A stretch of 64,000 nucleotides of DNA. It comes from Methyloceanibacter sp. GTDB taxonomy: Bacteria > Pseudomonadota > Alphaproteobacteria > Rhizobiales > Methyloligellaceae. The DNA is taken from NCBI GenBank assembly GCA_018067145.1, contig JAGPVD010000071.1, positions 1 through 64,000 of the forward strand. Reading direction: 5' to 3'. How positions within the stretch are numbered: position 1 is the stretch's first letter; each line of letters opens with the position of its first letter. Below the pieces are notes generated by a model, which worked only from the letters and a program-made list of their open reading frames with translations, was not told where the DNA came from and did no database searches. The translations under genes and the position numbers were made by a program. Below are positions 18,676 through 28,881 of this stretch, piece after piece.

Positions 18676-20169
18676 TCAACTTTTTTCCGTGGACGACTCA
18701 ACGGCCGCCCCGTTGGTGAGCGCGTCCCCCTCCATGGGCAAAGAGAGGACGACACGGAGGCCCGGTTCGTTATCCTCGAGCCTCAGTTTCCCACCATGCA
18801 ACCTTGCCACCGCCGCGACAAGGCTCAAGCCAAGCCCACTGCCAGGCTCCGACCGGCTCTCCTCAAGCCGCACGAAGCGGCTGAGGACGCGAACGCGTTC
18901 GGTGTCAGGCACACCAGGGCCCCGGTCAGAGACCACGATCCGCGCCACTCCGCCGCGCGCATCGGCCTGCACGTCCACTTCCGGCGCGTAACCATTGCCT
19001 GCCCCGGCACTTGGCGCTCCGTATTTGAGCGCGTTGTCGATGAGATTGGCGAGAGCCTGACCAAGCAGCTGGCGATCACCGTGAATGATGATTGGATCAG
19101 CGGCTTGCGCCTTTAAGGCGATACCGCGCTCCTCGGCCACGGGCTCGTAGAGCTCGGCCACGTCCTGCACCAAGGCAGCCATATCGAGCGTATCGCGGTT
19201 TTCGCCACCGGCGCCCGCCTCGAGCCGCGCAATGGAGAGCAACGCGTTGAACGTCTTGATCAGGCCATCGGCCTCCTCGATGGTCCGCTCCAGCACGTCG
19301 CGATAGGCGGTCTCGTCCTGGGGCTCACGCAACGCCTCTTCGACCCGGTTCCGCAAGCGGTTCAGCGGCGTCTTCAGGTCATGGGCGATATTGTCGGAAA
19401 CTTCCCGCAAGCCCGCCATGAGTTGCTCGATCCGCGCCAGCATGAGGTTGACGCTTTGCGACAAGCGGTCGAGCTCGTCGCCCGAGCCACTGACGGGCAG
19501 CCTACCTGCGAGATCCCCCGCCATGATGGTGCGTGTGGTGGCGGCAAGCCCGTCGATCCGCGTCAGCAATTTGCGGCTGACCCAATACCCGCCGCCAATT
19601 CCGACAAGCGCCATCGCGCCGAGGCCCCACAACATCGTGTTGAGGATCAACCGCGACAGTTCGCGGCGATCCTCGATGTCGCGGCCAACGATCAGGCGAT
19701 AGCCGCCGGGCAAGCGAAACACGTTGGCAAAGGCAAGCCGCCGCTCGACACCACCCGACGCAGGCCGGCTATAGACAAACTCTACCGGGCCCACGCTATC
19801 CCAGAGCTGCGGCGACACAGCGCTGAGATTTCCCGCGAGCTGCTTGCCGTCTTTGTCCGCAACGAGATAGAGGCTGTTGCCCGGCGTTTCGCTGCGCTCG
19901 GCGACGATGCGGACGAGCTGATCGAGGCCTCCGGCTCTATATTGCTCGGCGAGGCCTGTGAGCTCCGCTTCGATGGTCTGGTTGAGCTGCCGCGACAGCA
20001 AAACCGTGGTGTTCCAGTAGATGAAGAAGATGGCCACGGCGGCGGCCGCGCTGAACAGCGCCAGATAGCTCAGCGACAGGCGGAAAGTCGTGGTCCGGAA
20101 AAGTTTAGTGAACGCTGTCACGGATTGTGTAACCGGCGCCACGGACCGTGTGCAAAAGCGGTTCGTCAA
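18676..20169 (-). CDS. Two-component sensor histidine kinase (HAMP, HisKA, HATPase)
   Basis: DNIAHDLKTPLNRLRNRVEEAL, NLIDNALKYG, GSGLGLSLVAAV. Confidence 0.92.
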   Translation of the reverse strand: MTNRFCTRSVAPVTQSVTAFTKLFRTTTFRLSLSYLALFSAAAAVAIFFIYWNTTVLLSRQLNQTIEAELTGLAEQYRAGGLDQLVRIVAERSETPGNSLYLVADKDGKQLAGNLSAVSPQLWDSVGPVEFVYSRPASGGVERRLAFANVFRLPGGYRLIVGRDIEDRRELSRLILNTMLWGLGAMALVGIGGGYWVSRKLLTRIDGLAATTRTIMAGDLAGRLPVSGSGDELDRLSQSVNLMLARIEQLMAGLREVSDNIAHDLKTPLNRLRNRVEEALREPQDETAYRDVLERTIEEADGLIKTFNALLSIARLEAGAGGENRDTLDMAALVQDVAELYEPVAEERGIALKAQAADPIIIHGDRQLLGQALANLIDNALKYGAPSAGAGNGYAPEVDVQADARGGVARIVVSDRGPGVPDTERVRVLSRFVRLEESRSEPGSGLGLSLVAAVARLHGGKLRLEDNEPGLRVVLSLPMEGDALTNGAAVESSTEKS

Positions 20170-20806
20170 AGCTCTTGTCGATCTTGGACCTGAGCCGCGA
20201 AATATGCACGTCGATCACGTTGGTCTGTGGGTCGAAGTGATAGTCCCACACTTTCTCAAGGAGCATCGTCCGCGTCACCACTTGCCCTGCATGCTTCATC
20301 AGATATTCGAGCAACCGAAACTCGCGAGGCTGCAATATAATGGCTTCACCGGCGCGCGTCACCTTATGGGACAGCCGGTCGAGCACCAGGTCGCCCACGA
20401 CGAAGCGCGTTGAGCCTTCCTCGGGCGACGTCCGCCGGGCAAGAGCCTCGATGCGGGCCAGCAACTCGCTAAACGCATAGGGTTTGGTGAGATAGTCGTC
20501 GCCGCCGGCGCGCAGGCCCTTAACGCGGTCATCGACTTCGCCAAGCGCGCTCAAGATAAGCGTGGGCGTGTGGATTTCTTCGTCACGCAGCGTCTTGATA
20601 ACGTCTAGCCCATCGCATTTCGGCAACATGCGGTCGACGATGAGAATGTCGTAAGCATTTGCTCTGGCGAGATCGAGCCCGGTCAGACCATCTGCCGCAT
20701 ATTCGGCGACATGTCCTGACTCTTTGAGAGCCCGCTTGAGGAAGGCAGCGGTTTCTTGATCATCTTCGATCACCAGAACACGCATATCGACGGGCCTCCC
20801 TGACAA
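20105..20806 (-). CDS. OmpR/PhoB-family response regulator
   Basis: MRVLVIEDDQETAAFLKRAL receiver; C-terminal winged helix LQPREFRLLEYLMKHAGQVVTRTMLLEKVWDYHFDPQTNVIDVHISRLR. Confidence 0.94.
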   Translation of the reverse strand: MSGRPVDMRVLVIEDDQETAAFLKRALKESGHVAEYAADGLTGLDLARANAYDILIVDRMLPKCDGLDVIKTLRDEEIHTPTLILSALGEVDDRVKGLRAGGDDYLTKPYAFSELLARIEALARRTSPEEGSTRFVVGDLVLDRLSHKVTRAGEAIILQPREFRLLEYLMKHAGQVVTRTMLLEKVWDYHFDPQTNVIDVHISRLRSKIDKSFDEPLLHTVRGAGYTIRDSVH

Positions 20807-20838
20807 TGCTGTCTCAAACTAAGGTGGAGAAAAGGGGC

Positions 20839-20870
20839 GGGCGGCGCGGCGGGGGGAAACCACGCCGCCC
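20839..20870 (-). terminator. GC-rich hairpin downstream of degP
   Basis: GGGCGGCG / CGCCGCCC 8-bp stem, followed on the minus strand by GCCCCTTTTCTCC. Confidence 0.4.
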
Positions 20871-20893
20871 ATTCCGGCGTAAGAAGGCTGAAC

Positions 20894-22471
20894 TCAAGCC
20901 TTCTTCAGTGTTAGCGCCACGAAGCGCGTCTGTTCGCCGGACTTCACTTGCATCAGCACCTTGACGGTTTCCTTGTCCGCCTTAGCGCCGGCCATGGCCT
21001 TCTTGATGCCGGTCGCGACATCGTCCGGCTCGGACACGGTGACGCCCGCGACCTGGAGGATGACATCGCCGGGCTTCAAGCCCTTGTCGGCGGCATCGCT
21101 AGAGGAATCGACCTCGGTGATAACAACACCCTCGTCGCCCGCGCCCGGAAAGTTCGTCGCCGGGGCAAGGGACAGGCCGAGCTTCTTCATCTGCTGGCCG
21201 GCATCGGCAGGCTTCTGATCCCTGAGCGAAGCGAGCTTCTTGGCGGTCGGGAAGGCGCCCAGCTTCATATCGACCATCCGCTTGTCGCCGTAGCGAACGA
21301 TAGCCAACTCGACCTTGGAGTCGGGGTCCAGCTCGGCAATCTTGCGGGCGAGGTCACGAGAGTCTTTCACGTCCTGACCGTTCACTTCGACGATCACGTC
21401 TCCAGCCTTAATGTCTTCTTTCGCGGCAGGACCATCCTCGGTCACCTTGGTGATCATGGCGCCCATCGGCTCGGAAAGACCGATCGAGTCGGCGATATCG
21501 TCATTCACATTCTGGATAACTACACCAAGCCAGCCGCGATCGACGCTGCCGTCGCTCTTAAGCTCGGTCACAACCTGCTTGACCAGGGCCGCCGGCACGG
21601 CGAACGCGATGCCGACATTGCCGCCGGAGGGCGAGAAAATTGCGGTGTTGACGCCAATGACGTTGCCGTCGAGGTCGAAGCTCGGGCCGCCGGAATTGCC
21701 GCGGTTCACCGCCGCGTCGATCTGGAGGTAGTCATAGGGGCCGGAGCCGATGTCGCGATTATGCGCCGAGATGATACCGGCCGTCACCGTGCCACCGAGG
21801 CCAAACGGGTTGCCAACCGCCAACACCCAGTCGCCGACGCGCGGCCTCTTGCTTGAGAACTCCACGAAGGGGAACTTCGTCTTTGTGTCGTTTACCTGAA
21901 GCAGCGCCAAGTCGGTGCGCGGATCGGTACCGACGAGCTTGGCCGAATATTTCTCGCCATCCTCCATCGTCACGGTGATGTCGTCAGCGTCCTCAACCAC
22001 GTGGTTGTTGGTCACCACCAAGCCGTCCTCGGACACGAAGAAGCCGGAGCCCTGCGCAAGGCTCGGGTTGGGCTTCGACGGGCCCTGGGGCATGCCCTTG
22101 CGGAATTGCTTGAAGAAGTCGTAGAGCGGATTGTCCTCAGGCACATTTGGCATGCCCGGGATCTGCATGCCCTCATTCTGGGCGACCTTCATCTCACTCT
22201 TGACATGGATGCTCACAACGGCGGGGCTCACCTTGGCCACAAGGTCGGCAAAGGTCAGCGGTGCATGGCCGAAAGGCATCTCAATGGTCTGTGCCGCTTC
22301 TGCCTTCTCAGCCGGTTCGGCCATGGCGAAGGGCACGCCGTTTCCGAGCGTCAGTCCCAATGCGCCCGTGGCGATCAGGGCGGCAACGGCGAGGAGCGCG
22401 GGCTTGCGGGTTAGCTTCCGCAACCGCGGGCTCTCATTCGCAGTAGGACTCTTGTCAGTTGTCATTGTCAT
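20894..22471 (-). CDS. degP: Do-like periplasmic serine protease (DegP/MucD type)
   Basis: TNNHVV, LLQV, GNSGGP catalytic motif, two PDZ domains. Confidence 0.92.
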   Translation of the reverse strand: MTMTTDKSPTANESPRLRKLTRKPALLAVAALIATGALGLTLGNGVPFAMAEPAEKAEAAQTIEMPFGHAPLTFADLVAKVSPAVVSIHVKSEMKVAQNEGMQIPGMPNVPEDNPLYDFFKQFRKGMPQGPSKPNPSLAQGSGFFVSEDGLVVTNNHVVEDADDITVTMEDGEKYSAKLVGTDPRTDLALLQVNDTKTKFPFVEFSSKRPRVGDWVLAVGNPFGLGGTVTAGIISAHNRDIGSGPYDYLQIDAAVNRGNSGGPSFDLDGNVIGVNTAIFSPSGGNVGIAFAVPAALVKQVVTELKSDGSVDRGWLGVVIQNVNDDIADSIGLSEPMGAMITKVTEDGPAAKEDIKAGDVIVEVNGQDVKDSRDLARKIAELDPDSKVELAIVRYGDKRMVDMKLGAFPTAKKLASLRDQKPADAGQQMKKLGLSLAPATNFPGAGDEGVVITEVDSSSDAADKGLKPGDVILQVAGVTVSEPDDVATGIKKAMAGAKADKETVKVLMQVKSGEQTRFVALTLKKA

Positions 22472-22661
22472 CTCTCTCCTGAGAAGGAAAAAATCCCGTT
22501 GATATTGTCTGGCCTCGTTACGAAGGGGCAGACATCCATGATCAACATATAGTCCTTCGCCGATTACCTCGGCGTTTCGGGGGGATTAAATTTCTGTAAG
22601 GTTCGCGGCCGCCAACGGCACGGAAATCAAAGGGTTTTACAGACCCTCGGGGCGGGCGCGC

Positions 22662-23147
22662 TCAACCTTCGCCGATGAGGCGCTTGAGGCGGCGCTTCTC
22701 ATTGGCGGTCAAGGGCTTAGGCCCCTCTGTGGCCAAATTCCGCCGTCTATGAGCGAAAATGATCGCGGCGGCAGCCGCCAATAGGACGACCGGCGTCGCG
22801 AGCCATAGCAGCCAAGTGTGTGGCGTGAACCGTGGCTTGAGCAGCACGAACTCCCCATAGCGAGCGACGACGAAATCAAGGATTTCGTCATCGCTGTCGC
22901 CAGCCGTCAGCCGCTCGCGGACGAGCACCCGCAAGTCCTTGGCCAAGGGTGCATCCGAATCGTCGATCGATTGATTCTGGCAAACAAGGCAGCGCAAGCC
23001 CTCCGACAACGCGCGCGCCCTCGCCTCAAGAACGGGGTCTTGCAGCACTTCGCCGGGCTGAACCGCATGGCTTGGACTGACGGCTGCCAAGCCCATCGCC
23101 AATGTTAGAGCCAAGATTTCGAGAAGCCGGCGGGCGGACATCGTCAC
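22662..23147 (-). CDS. ccmH: Cytochrome c biogenesis protein CcmH
   Basis: LRCLVCQNQSIDDSDAPLAKDLR. Confidence 0.94.
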   Translation of the reverse strand: MTMSARRLLEILALTLAMGLAAVSPSHAVQPGEVLQDPVLEARARALSEGLRCLVCQNQSIDDSDAPLAKDLRVLVRERLTAGDSDDEILDFVVARYGEFVLLKPRFTPHTWLLWLATPVVLLAAAAAIIFAHRRRNLATEGPKPLTANEKRRLKRLIGEG

Positions 23148-25129
23148 TTCCCCCCCGTGGCCATGGCAGCCTTCGTCCGCGCCCGCTTCGGCGCGCCGAC
23201 TCTCAGGCGGCGATCCGACAACGACACCGCGCCACCAAAGAACATGACCAGCGCCCCGATCCAGATCAGGCGCACAAGCGGGTTAAAATAGACTCTGACG
23301 CTGAAGGCGCCGTCCTTCAGTTGATCGCCGAGCACCACGTAGAGGTCGCCCCGCCAGCCATTGTGGATGCCGGACTCCGTCGTGGTGCTACGCTCCACGG
23401 TGAATTCACGCTTCGACGGGTGAAGCACGGTGAATTGGCTGCCGCCACGTGAAATGACAAACGTCCCAACACGCTCCCTGTAGTTCGGACCAATACGCGG
23501 CGCGACACCTTTGAACGTGAGCTGATAGCCGGCGATGTCCACAGACCCGCCCGGCGCCAAAGCGACGATGCGCTCCTCACGCCAAGCCGAGGTGGCGACA
23601 AGGCCGATGACCATGACGCCAACGCCAGCATGCGCCAGCGCCCCGCCATAAGCCGCGCGCGGCAGGTTCCGCAAACGCCGCCAGACCTCTTCGCCTGAGG
23701 CGTCGAACATTTTGACCCGATAGGCGATCTCGGTCGCGGCCCCAACGATGAGCCAGACGCCGATCCCGATACCGAGCGGTGCGAGCCACGGACCGTTTTG
23801 ATGGAGCGCGAGCACGACGATAATCACTGCAAGGCTGACAACCGCCGCCGCCGTCAAGCGCTGCGCCGCCGCCAAGAGATCGCCGCGTTTCCAGGCGAGC
23901 AACGGCCCGAACGGCATGGCAATGAGTAGCGGCACGATGAGCGGCACGAAGGTAAGATTGAAGAACGGCGCTCCCACCGAAATTTTGTCGCCAGTCAGCG
24001 CTTCGAGCGCCAGCGGATAGAGCGTGCCGACGAGCACCGCAGCGCAGGCCACTGTCAGCAAAAGATTGTTGAGGACGAGACTGCCCTCGCGGCTGATGGG
24101 CGCGAACAACCCGCCTTGTGTCAGGAGTGGCGCGCGCCAGGCAAACAGTACCAGCGCCCCGCCGATAAACACACCCATGATGGCGAGGATGAACACGCCA
24201 CGTTCGGGATCGACGGCAAACGCATGCACAGACGTCAACACGCCCGAGCGCACAAGGAACGTCCCCATCAGGCTCAGGGAGAAGGTGATGATGGCGAGCA
24301 GGATGGTCCAGACTTTGAGCGCGTCGCGTTTCTCCATCACCAGCGCCGAATGGAGCAACGCCGTGCCCGCGAGCCACGGCATGAAGGAGGCGTTCTCCAC
24401 CGGATCCCAGAACCAGAACCCGCCCCAACCAAGCTCGTAATAAGCCCACCACGAACCCATGGCGATGCCGAGCGTGAGGCACATCCACGCGGCGAGTGTC
24501 CATGGCCGCACCCAGCGCGCCCAGGCAGCGTCGATGCGCCCATCGATCAGGGCGGCAACGGCGAAGGAGAAGGCCATGGAGAATCCGACATAGCCCACAT
24601 AGAGAAACGGCGGATGGAAGGCGAGCGCCGGGTCCTGCAACACCGGGTTGAGCCCCTCCCCGTCGAACGGCGCCGGGTCGATACGCATAAAGGGATTTGA
24701 GGTGATGATGATGAACAACAGAAAGGCGACGGCGATCGAGCCCTGCACCGCAAGCACATTGGCCTGGAGCTGACGCGGCAGGTTCTTACCAAAAGTGGAA
24801 ACCGCCGCGCCGAACAACGCGAGGATCAGCACCCACAAAAGCATGGAGCCTTCGTGGTTCCCCCACACGCCGGAGATCTTGTAGAGCATCGGCTTCGCGG
24901 AGTGGGAATTCTGCCAGACATTTGCGACCGAGAAGTCCGAGGTCACGTAAGCCGTCATCAGCGCCAAAAAGGCAAAGCCGATGAGTATGAACTCCGCTTG
25001 CGCGGCGGGAACGGCGACGGCCGTCAGCTGCGGATCGCGCAAGCGCGTGCCGATGAGCGGCAGCACCGTCTGCACGATGGCGACGCCCAATGCGAGGATC
25101 AGCGCGTAATGGCCGACTTCGGCAATCAT
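23144..25129 (-). CDS. ccmF: Heme lyase CcmF
   Basis: GWGGFWFWDPVENASFMPWLAGTALLHS WWD-type domain; multi-TM. Confidence 0.95.
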   Translation of the reverse strand: MIAEVGHYALILALGVAIVQTVLPLIGTRLRDPQLTAVAVPAAQAEFILIGFAFLALMTAYVTSDFSVANVWQNSHSAKPMLYKISGVWGNHEGSMLLWVLILALFGAAVSTFGKNLPRQLQANVLAVQGSIAVAFLLFIIITSNPFMRIDPAPFDGEGLNPVLQDPALAFHPPFLYVGYVGFSMAFSFAVAALIDGRIDAAWARWVRPWTLAAWMCLTLGIAMGSWWAYYELGWGGFWFWDPVENASFMPWLAGTALLHSALVMEKRDALKVWTILLAIITFSLSLMGTFLVRSGVLTSVHAFAVDPERGVFILAIMGVFIGGALVLFAWRAPLLTQGGLFAPISREGSLVLNNLLLTVACAAVLVGTLYPLALEALTGDKISVGAPFFNLTFVPLIVPLLIAMPFGPLLAWKRGDLLAAAQRLTAAAVVSLAVIIVVLALHQNGPWLAPLGIGIGVWLIVGAATEIAYRVKMFDASGEEVWRRLRNLPRAAYGGALAHAGVGVMVIGLVATSAWREERIVALAPGGSVDIAGYQLTFKGVAPRIGPNYRERVGTFVISRGGSQFTVLHPSKREFTVERSTTTESGIHNGWRGDLYVVLGDQLKDGAFSVRVYFNPLVRLIWIGALVMFFGGAVSLSDRRLRVGAPKRARTKAAMATGGK

Positions 25130-25143
25130 CCTTCTGCCCTACC

Positions 25144-25614
25144 CTAGTTCGTGGCCTGCGGGCTCGCGCCACCGGCCTCACTATCGCCCCGCCACATGCC
25201 CTTGGTCTTCAGCTTCGCGGCGACCTCCGGCGGCATATAATTCTCATCGTGTTTGGCGAGCACGCTGTCGGCATGAAACACACCGTCGGCCTGCACCGTC
25301 CCTTCGGCGATCACCCCCTGCCCCTCACGGAACAGGTCGGGCAGCATGCCGGTAAATGTCACCGGCAGCGTCTTCCCTCCGTCGGTGATAACGAAGCGGA
25401 TGGTCGTGCCCGCGGCCCGCTCCACGCTGCCCCTCTCGACGAGACCGCCAAGCCTAATGCGCTGAGTGGGTGCGAGCTGCATCTCGGCGATGTCGCTCGG
25501 ACTATAGAAGAAGACGATGGAATCCCGCATGGCGTAAAGCACGAGGCCCACCGCGAGCCCAAGCACTACGAGACATGTGCCGATCAGAACGCCTCTACGC
25601 TGCTTCCGTGTCAT
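25144..25614 (-). CDS. ccmE: Heme chaperone CcmE (start re-assigned to MTRKQRRG)
   Basis: ADSVLAKHDENYMPPEV heme-binding His motif. Confidence 0.94.
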   Translation of the reverse strand: MTRKQRRGVLIGTCLVVLGLAVGLVLYAMRDSIVFFYSPSDIAEMQLAPTQRIRLGGLVERGSVERAAGTTIRFVITDGGKTLPVTFTGMLPDLFREGQGVIAEGTVQADGVFHADSVLAKHDENYMPPEVAAKLKTKGMWRGDSEAGGASPQATN

Positions 25615-26771
25615 GACTTCAATCCAAGCTCCGCGGCGAGCGCGTCGAGCTGTTCGATGGCTTGCGCGTTGCCGGCAAACTCGCTCTTGGCGCGGGCCAA
25701 CGCTTTTTGTGCATCGTCCTTGCGGTCGAGCACCGTATAGGCTCGGACCAGCCGGAGCCAACCGGGAAGATCGTCGCTGCCCTGCTCCAGCCGCGCCGCA
25801 AGCCTTTGCACCATGGACTCAACCAACGCCTGGCGGTCAACCGGACTCAAAGTCTGCGCGGCCTCGATATCGCTCGCGTTTGGACCTCGCAGGCCTTCCG
25901 GCGACACCATATCAGTCCCGTCTTGTTGGGGCTGACCTGAAAGATGCGCCTCAGCATTGGCAATGCGCGTCTGCACCATCGCGCGCCAAGCCTCATCGGC
26001 CCCGTCCTTTTTGAGCAACCCGCGCCAATCCTTGACAGCGGCCGCGTATTCGCCGTCCTGCTCTTTAGCAATGGCAATCAGAACGCGCGGCTCGACTAGC
26101 GTCGCATCGAGCGACAGCGCCCGTTCGAGCATGGTCCTCGCCTGCTCGGTCACCACGCCGTCTTTCTCAAGCACAAGCGCCTGACCGTAGCCCGAGAGTC
26201 GTTTCGCCGAGGCGCCGAGAAGCCGAATGGCTTGCGCGTACGCCTCCGCGGCGGCGCTAAAGCTGCGGACGCTCAAATAGACCGGCGCGATGGCGTCCCA
26301 GCCTTCGCCTTCCTCCGGATGTGCGCGAAGCCGCGCCTCGACCCTGGCGACTAGAACCGCAATATTCTCACCGTTGACGGGTTCTTGCAGGCGTGCGGCG
26401 AGCGGTTGATCGGGAAGACGTGGAGAGCCGTAAAGGAGATAGACGCCGAGCACAGCGAGCGGAAGCGCTAGAGCCACGCCAATCTGGGCCGCGCGGGCCG
26501 GCCGGCCGCCTTCCTGTGCACCGCCCGTTCCAGACTTCTTAGCGTCGGCGGCGAGCAACCGGCGCGCAACTTCGATACGCGCCGCTTCGGCCTCCGCTTC
26601 CGGAATAAGCCCACGGGCGCGATCGCTTTCGACCTCTTCAAGCTGGTCGCGATAGACAGCGGCGTTGAACGCCTCGCGCGCGGGCTCGTCTCCGCCGCCA
26701 CCCGCGAGCGGGCGCAACAGAAAGAAGAGGACGGTCGCCGTAAGGCCGGCGAGAATGACCCAAAGCAGCAC
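25611..26771 (-). CDS. ccmI: Cytochrome c biogenesis protein CcmI
   Basis: N-terminal TM plus YRDQLEEVESDRARGLIPEAEAEAARIEVARRLL; TPR region; operon position. Confidence 0.9.
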   Translation of the reverse strand: MLLWVILAGLTATVLFFLLRPLAGGGGDEPAREAFNAAVYRDQLEEVESDRARGLIPEAEAEAARIEVARRLLAADAKKSGTGGAQEGGRPARAAQIGVALALPLAVLGVYLLYGSPRLPDQPLAARLQEPVNGENIAVLVARVEARLRAHPEEGEGWDAIAPVYLSVRSFSAAAEAYAQAIRLLGASAKRLSGYGQALVLEKDGVVTEQARTMLERALSLDATLVEPRVLIAIAKEQDGEYAAAVKDWRGLLKKDGADEAWRAMVQTRIANAEAHLSGQPQQDGTDMVSPEGLRGPNASDIEAAQTLSPVDRQALVESMVQRLAARLEQGSDDLPGWLRLVRAYTVLDRKDDAQKALARAKSEFAGNAQAIEQLDALAAELGLKS

Positions 26772-26910
26772 GAGGGGCCCTAACCTTCAAAAGACAAACG
26801 AGGGCTAGGCATAGGGAAAGGAGCTAGGCGGGGCAAGGTCCGGCCTCTTGCGGAAATTAAATCCCAGCAATGAAAGAGATGCTGGCTTCAGCCACGATCC
26901 AAGCGGAGCG

Positions 26911-27375
26911 CTAACCGACCGTCTTCCAGGTGCCGTCAGGCCCCCGGCAAGCAGTACCCCGAGCCGTTTGCGGCTCTCCGCTCACATAGATCGTGTGCGT
27001 ATAGGGGCGGCAGAAGGAATTGCCCTGCTGATAAGGCTTGCCTGGCACGATCTGGCCACGGTGCTGGTTCGCGGGGTTGTTCCAAGCGGTGGCAACGCCG
27101 GGATTGCCCGTTTCCAGGGCCCGGTATTGAGCGGCCGCCGCCAGCTCGCGGTCACGTTGATCCATATCCGCGCCGATCAGGTTGCCGAGAAGGCCGCCGG
27201 CCATTGCGCCGATCGCCACGCCACCGATGCGATTCTTCTCACCGCCGATGGCCGCACCTGCGGCGCCGCCGGCAACGGCGCCAACAATGGTGCCGGTACC
27301 CTGCTTATTCCCTGGCCCACAGGCCGCGAGAAAAAGCGGCACAAGAGCGATGGCGATGATCGGCGTAAGTCTCAT
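26911..27375 (-). CDS. Glycine-zipper lipoprotein (17 kDa surface antigen-like)
   Basis: Lipobox FLAACGP; GTGTIVGAVAGGAAGAAIGG; C-terminal CRPYTHTIYVSGEPQTARGTACRGPDGTWKTV. Confidence 0.8.
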   Translation of the reverse strand: MRLTPIIAIALVPLFLAACGPGNKQGTGTIVGAVAGGAAGAAIGGEKNRIGGVAIGAMAGGLLGNLIGADMDQRDRELAAAAQYRALETGNPGVATAWNNPANQHRGQIVPGKPYQQGNSFCRPYTHTIYVSGEPQTARGTACRGPDGTWKTVG

Positions 27376-27516
27376 TGTCTTCTTGTCTTCCCTTTCAACC
27401 TAGAGCGAAGAAATTGGCTCCGGCGATAGATAAAATTTGGCGTTGAACGTCTCAGATAGTGGTTAAGAATAACAAAACTGGCCAAATTAGGTTGCAGTGA
27501 GGCAAGCCGCCGGAAA

Positions 27517-28881
27517 TCAAGCTGCAGGCAAGGTTAGCCGGGCCCTCAACCCCCCGTCCGGCGAGGGTTCAAGCTCGAAACGTCCTTTATAAAGATGAGC
27601 TAAGTCAGCGACGATGGAGAGGCCCAAGCCTGAACCAGGCTTGCTCTCATCGAGACGCTGCCCGCGCTTCATCGCCCTCTCCCGCTCAGCCGCCGTCAGG
27701 CCGGGGCCGTCGTCGTCGACAACGACGCCAAAGCTCGTGCTGCCATGCAAGCGTTCGACTTTCACCGTGACGCGCGCATCGGCCCATTTGCAGGCGTTAT
27801 CCATCAGGTTACCGACCATCTCCTCGAGGTCTTGTTTTTCTCCCTGAAATTTCAGGTCGGGGCTCGGCGTCAGCTCAAGCTTGATCCCGCGCTCCCCATA
27901 GATCCGGTCGAGCGTACGCTGCAACGCCTCGAGTACGGGCACGACATCGGTCGTACCACCGATCACTCCGGACCGTGCGGCGACCCGCGCCCGGTCGAGA
28001 TGGTGGGTAATCTGGGTGCGCATAATTTCCGCCTGCTCGCCAACCTTGCCGGCAAGCGCACTCTCATGAGCCCGCGCCTCGTTGCTAATCACGCTGAGTG
28101 GCGTCTTCAGCGCGTGCGCCAGATTGCCCACATGGGTGCGGGCGCGATCCACGATATCGCGATTGGATTGGATCAACGCGTTCAGCTCCTGCTGCAGTGG
28201 CCTAATCTCGTCGGGAAGTTCCCCTTCGAGGCTCTCGGCATCGCCCGAACGGATGGACGCGAGATCCTCGCGAATGACACGTAGCGGAAGCAGCCCAAAA
28301 CGAACTTGGAAGAAGGTTGCCGCCACAAGGCCAAGCCCGAGCACGCCAAGCGCCAGGATGAGCATGGTGGTGAACGCGGCGAGATCGTCGTCGATCTCAG
28401 CGGCGTCGCCGGCCACGGCATAGGAATAAGGAGCGGAGTCCGGTCCTGCCGTCCTGATCTCGCGTTCGACGATACGCAGATTCTGGTCGTCGGGACCTTC
28501 CGCGTAGCTTCGCCGTGTCACGGTGTCGTCGGGGAGAAAACCGCTTCCGCTCGGCAACTCAAGCTGCTGATCGAGCAGCGAGTCGGAGATATAGAGCGGA
28601 CGCTCGGCGCCTCGGAGCGGCTTGATCTGCCAATACCAGCCCGAGAACGGGATGGTGAAGATCGGATCGCCGAGATTGGCGGGCTCTTGGGGGGAGGCTT
28701 CGCCCTCGCCGGTGGTAGAGGCCACAAGGCTCGTCAGATAGACGTTGAGGCGCGCATCGAAATTACGTTCGATGGCTTGGCGATAAAGCGAAACAAGCAG
28801 AATGGCGGCAATGGGGATGACCACAAGGGTCCATACCACCGCCGAGATAAACAGCCTAAAGGCGAGGGATTTAGGCCCCAT
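27517..28881 (-). CDS. Two-component sensor histidine kinase (PhoQ-like)
   Basis: VGNLAHALKTPLSVISNEA, NLMDNACKWA, GSGLGLSIVADLAHLY. Confidence 0.9.
   Translation of the reverse strand: MGPKSLAFRLFISAVVWTLVVIPIAAILLVSLYRQAIERNFDARLNVYLTSLVASTTGEGEASPQEPANLGDPIFTIPFSGWYWQIKPLRGAERPLYISDSLLDQQLELPSGSGFLPDDTVTRRSYAEGPDDQNLRIVEREIRTAGPDSAPYSYAVAGDAAEIDDDLAAFTTMLILALGVLGLGLVAATFFQVRFGLLPLRVIREDLASIRSGDAESLEGELPDEIRPLQQELNALIQSNRDIVDRARTHVGNLAHALKTPLSVISNEARAHESALAGKVGEQAEIMRTQITHHLDRARVAARSGVIGGTTDVVPVLEALQRTLDRIYGERGIKLELTPSPDLKFQGEKQDLEEMVGNLMDNACKWADARVTVKVERLHGSTSFGVVVDDDGPGLTAAERERAMKRGQRLDESKPGSGLGLSIVADLAHLYKGRFELEPSPDGGLRARLTLPAA

Noticed and set aside
23577-24503. 308-aa minus-strand ORF within ccmF
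   Set aside because: Out-of-frame translation of ccmF on the same strand (His/Arg-rich nonsense); the CcmF frame has the WWD domain.
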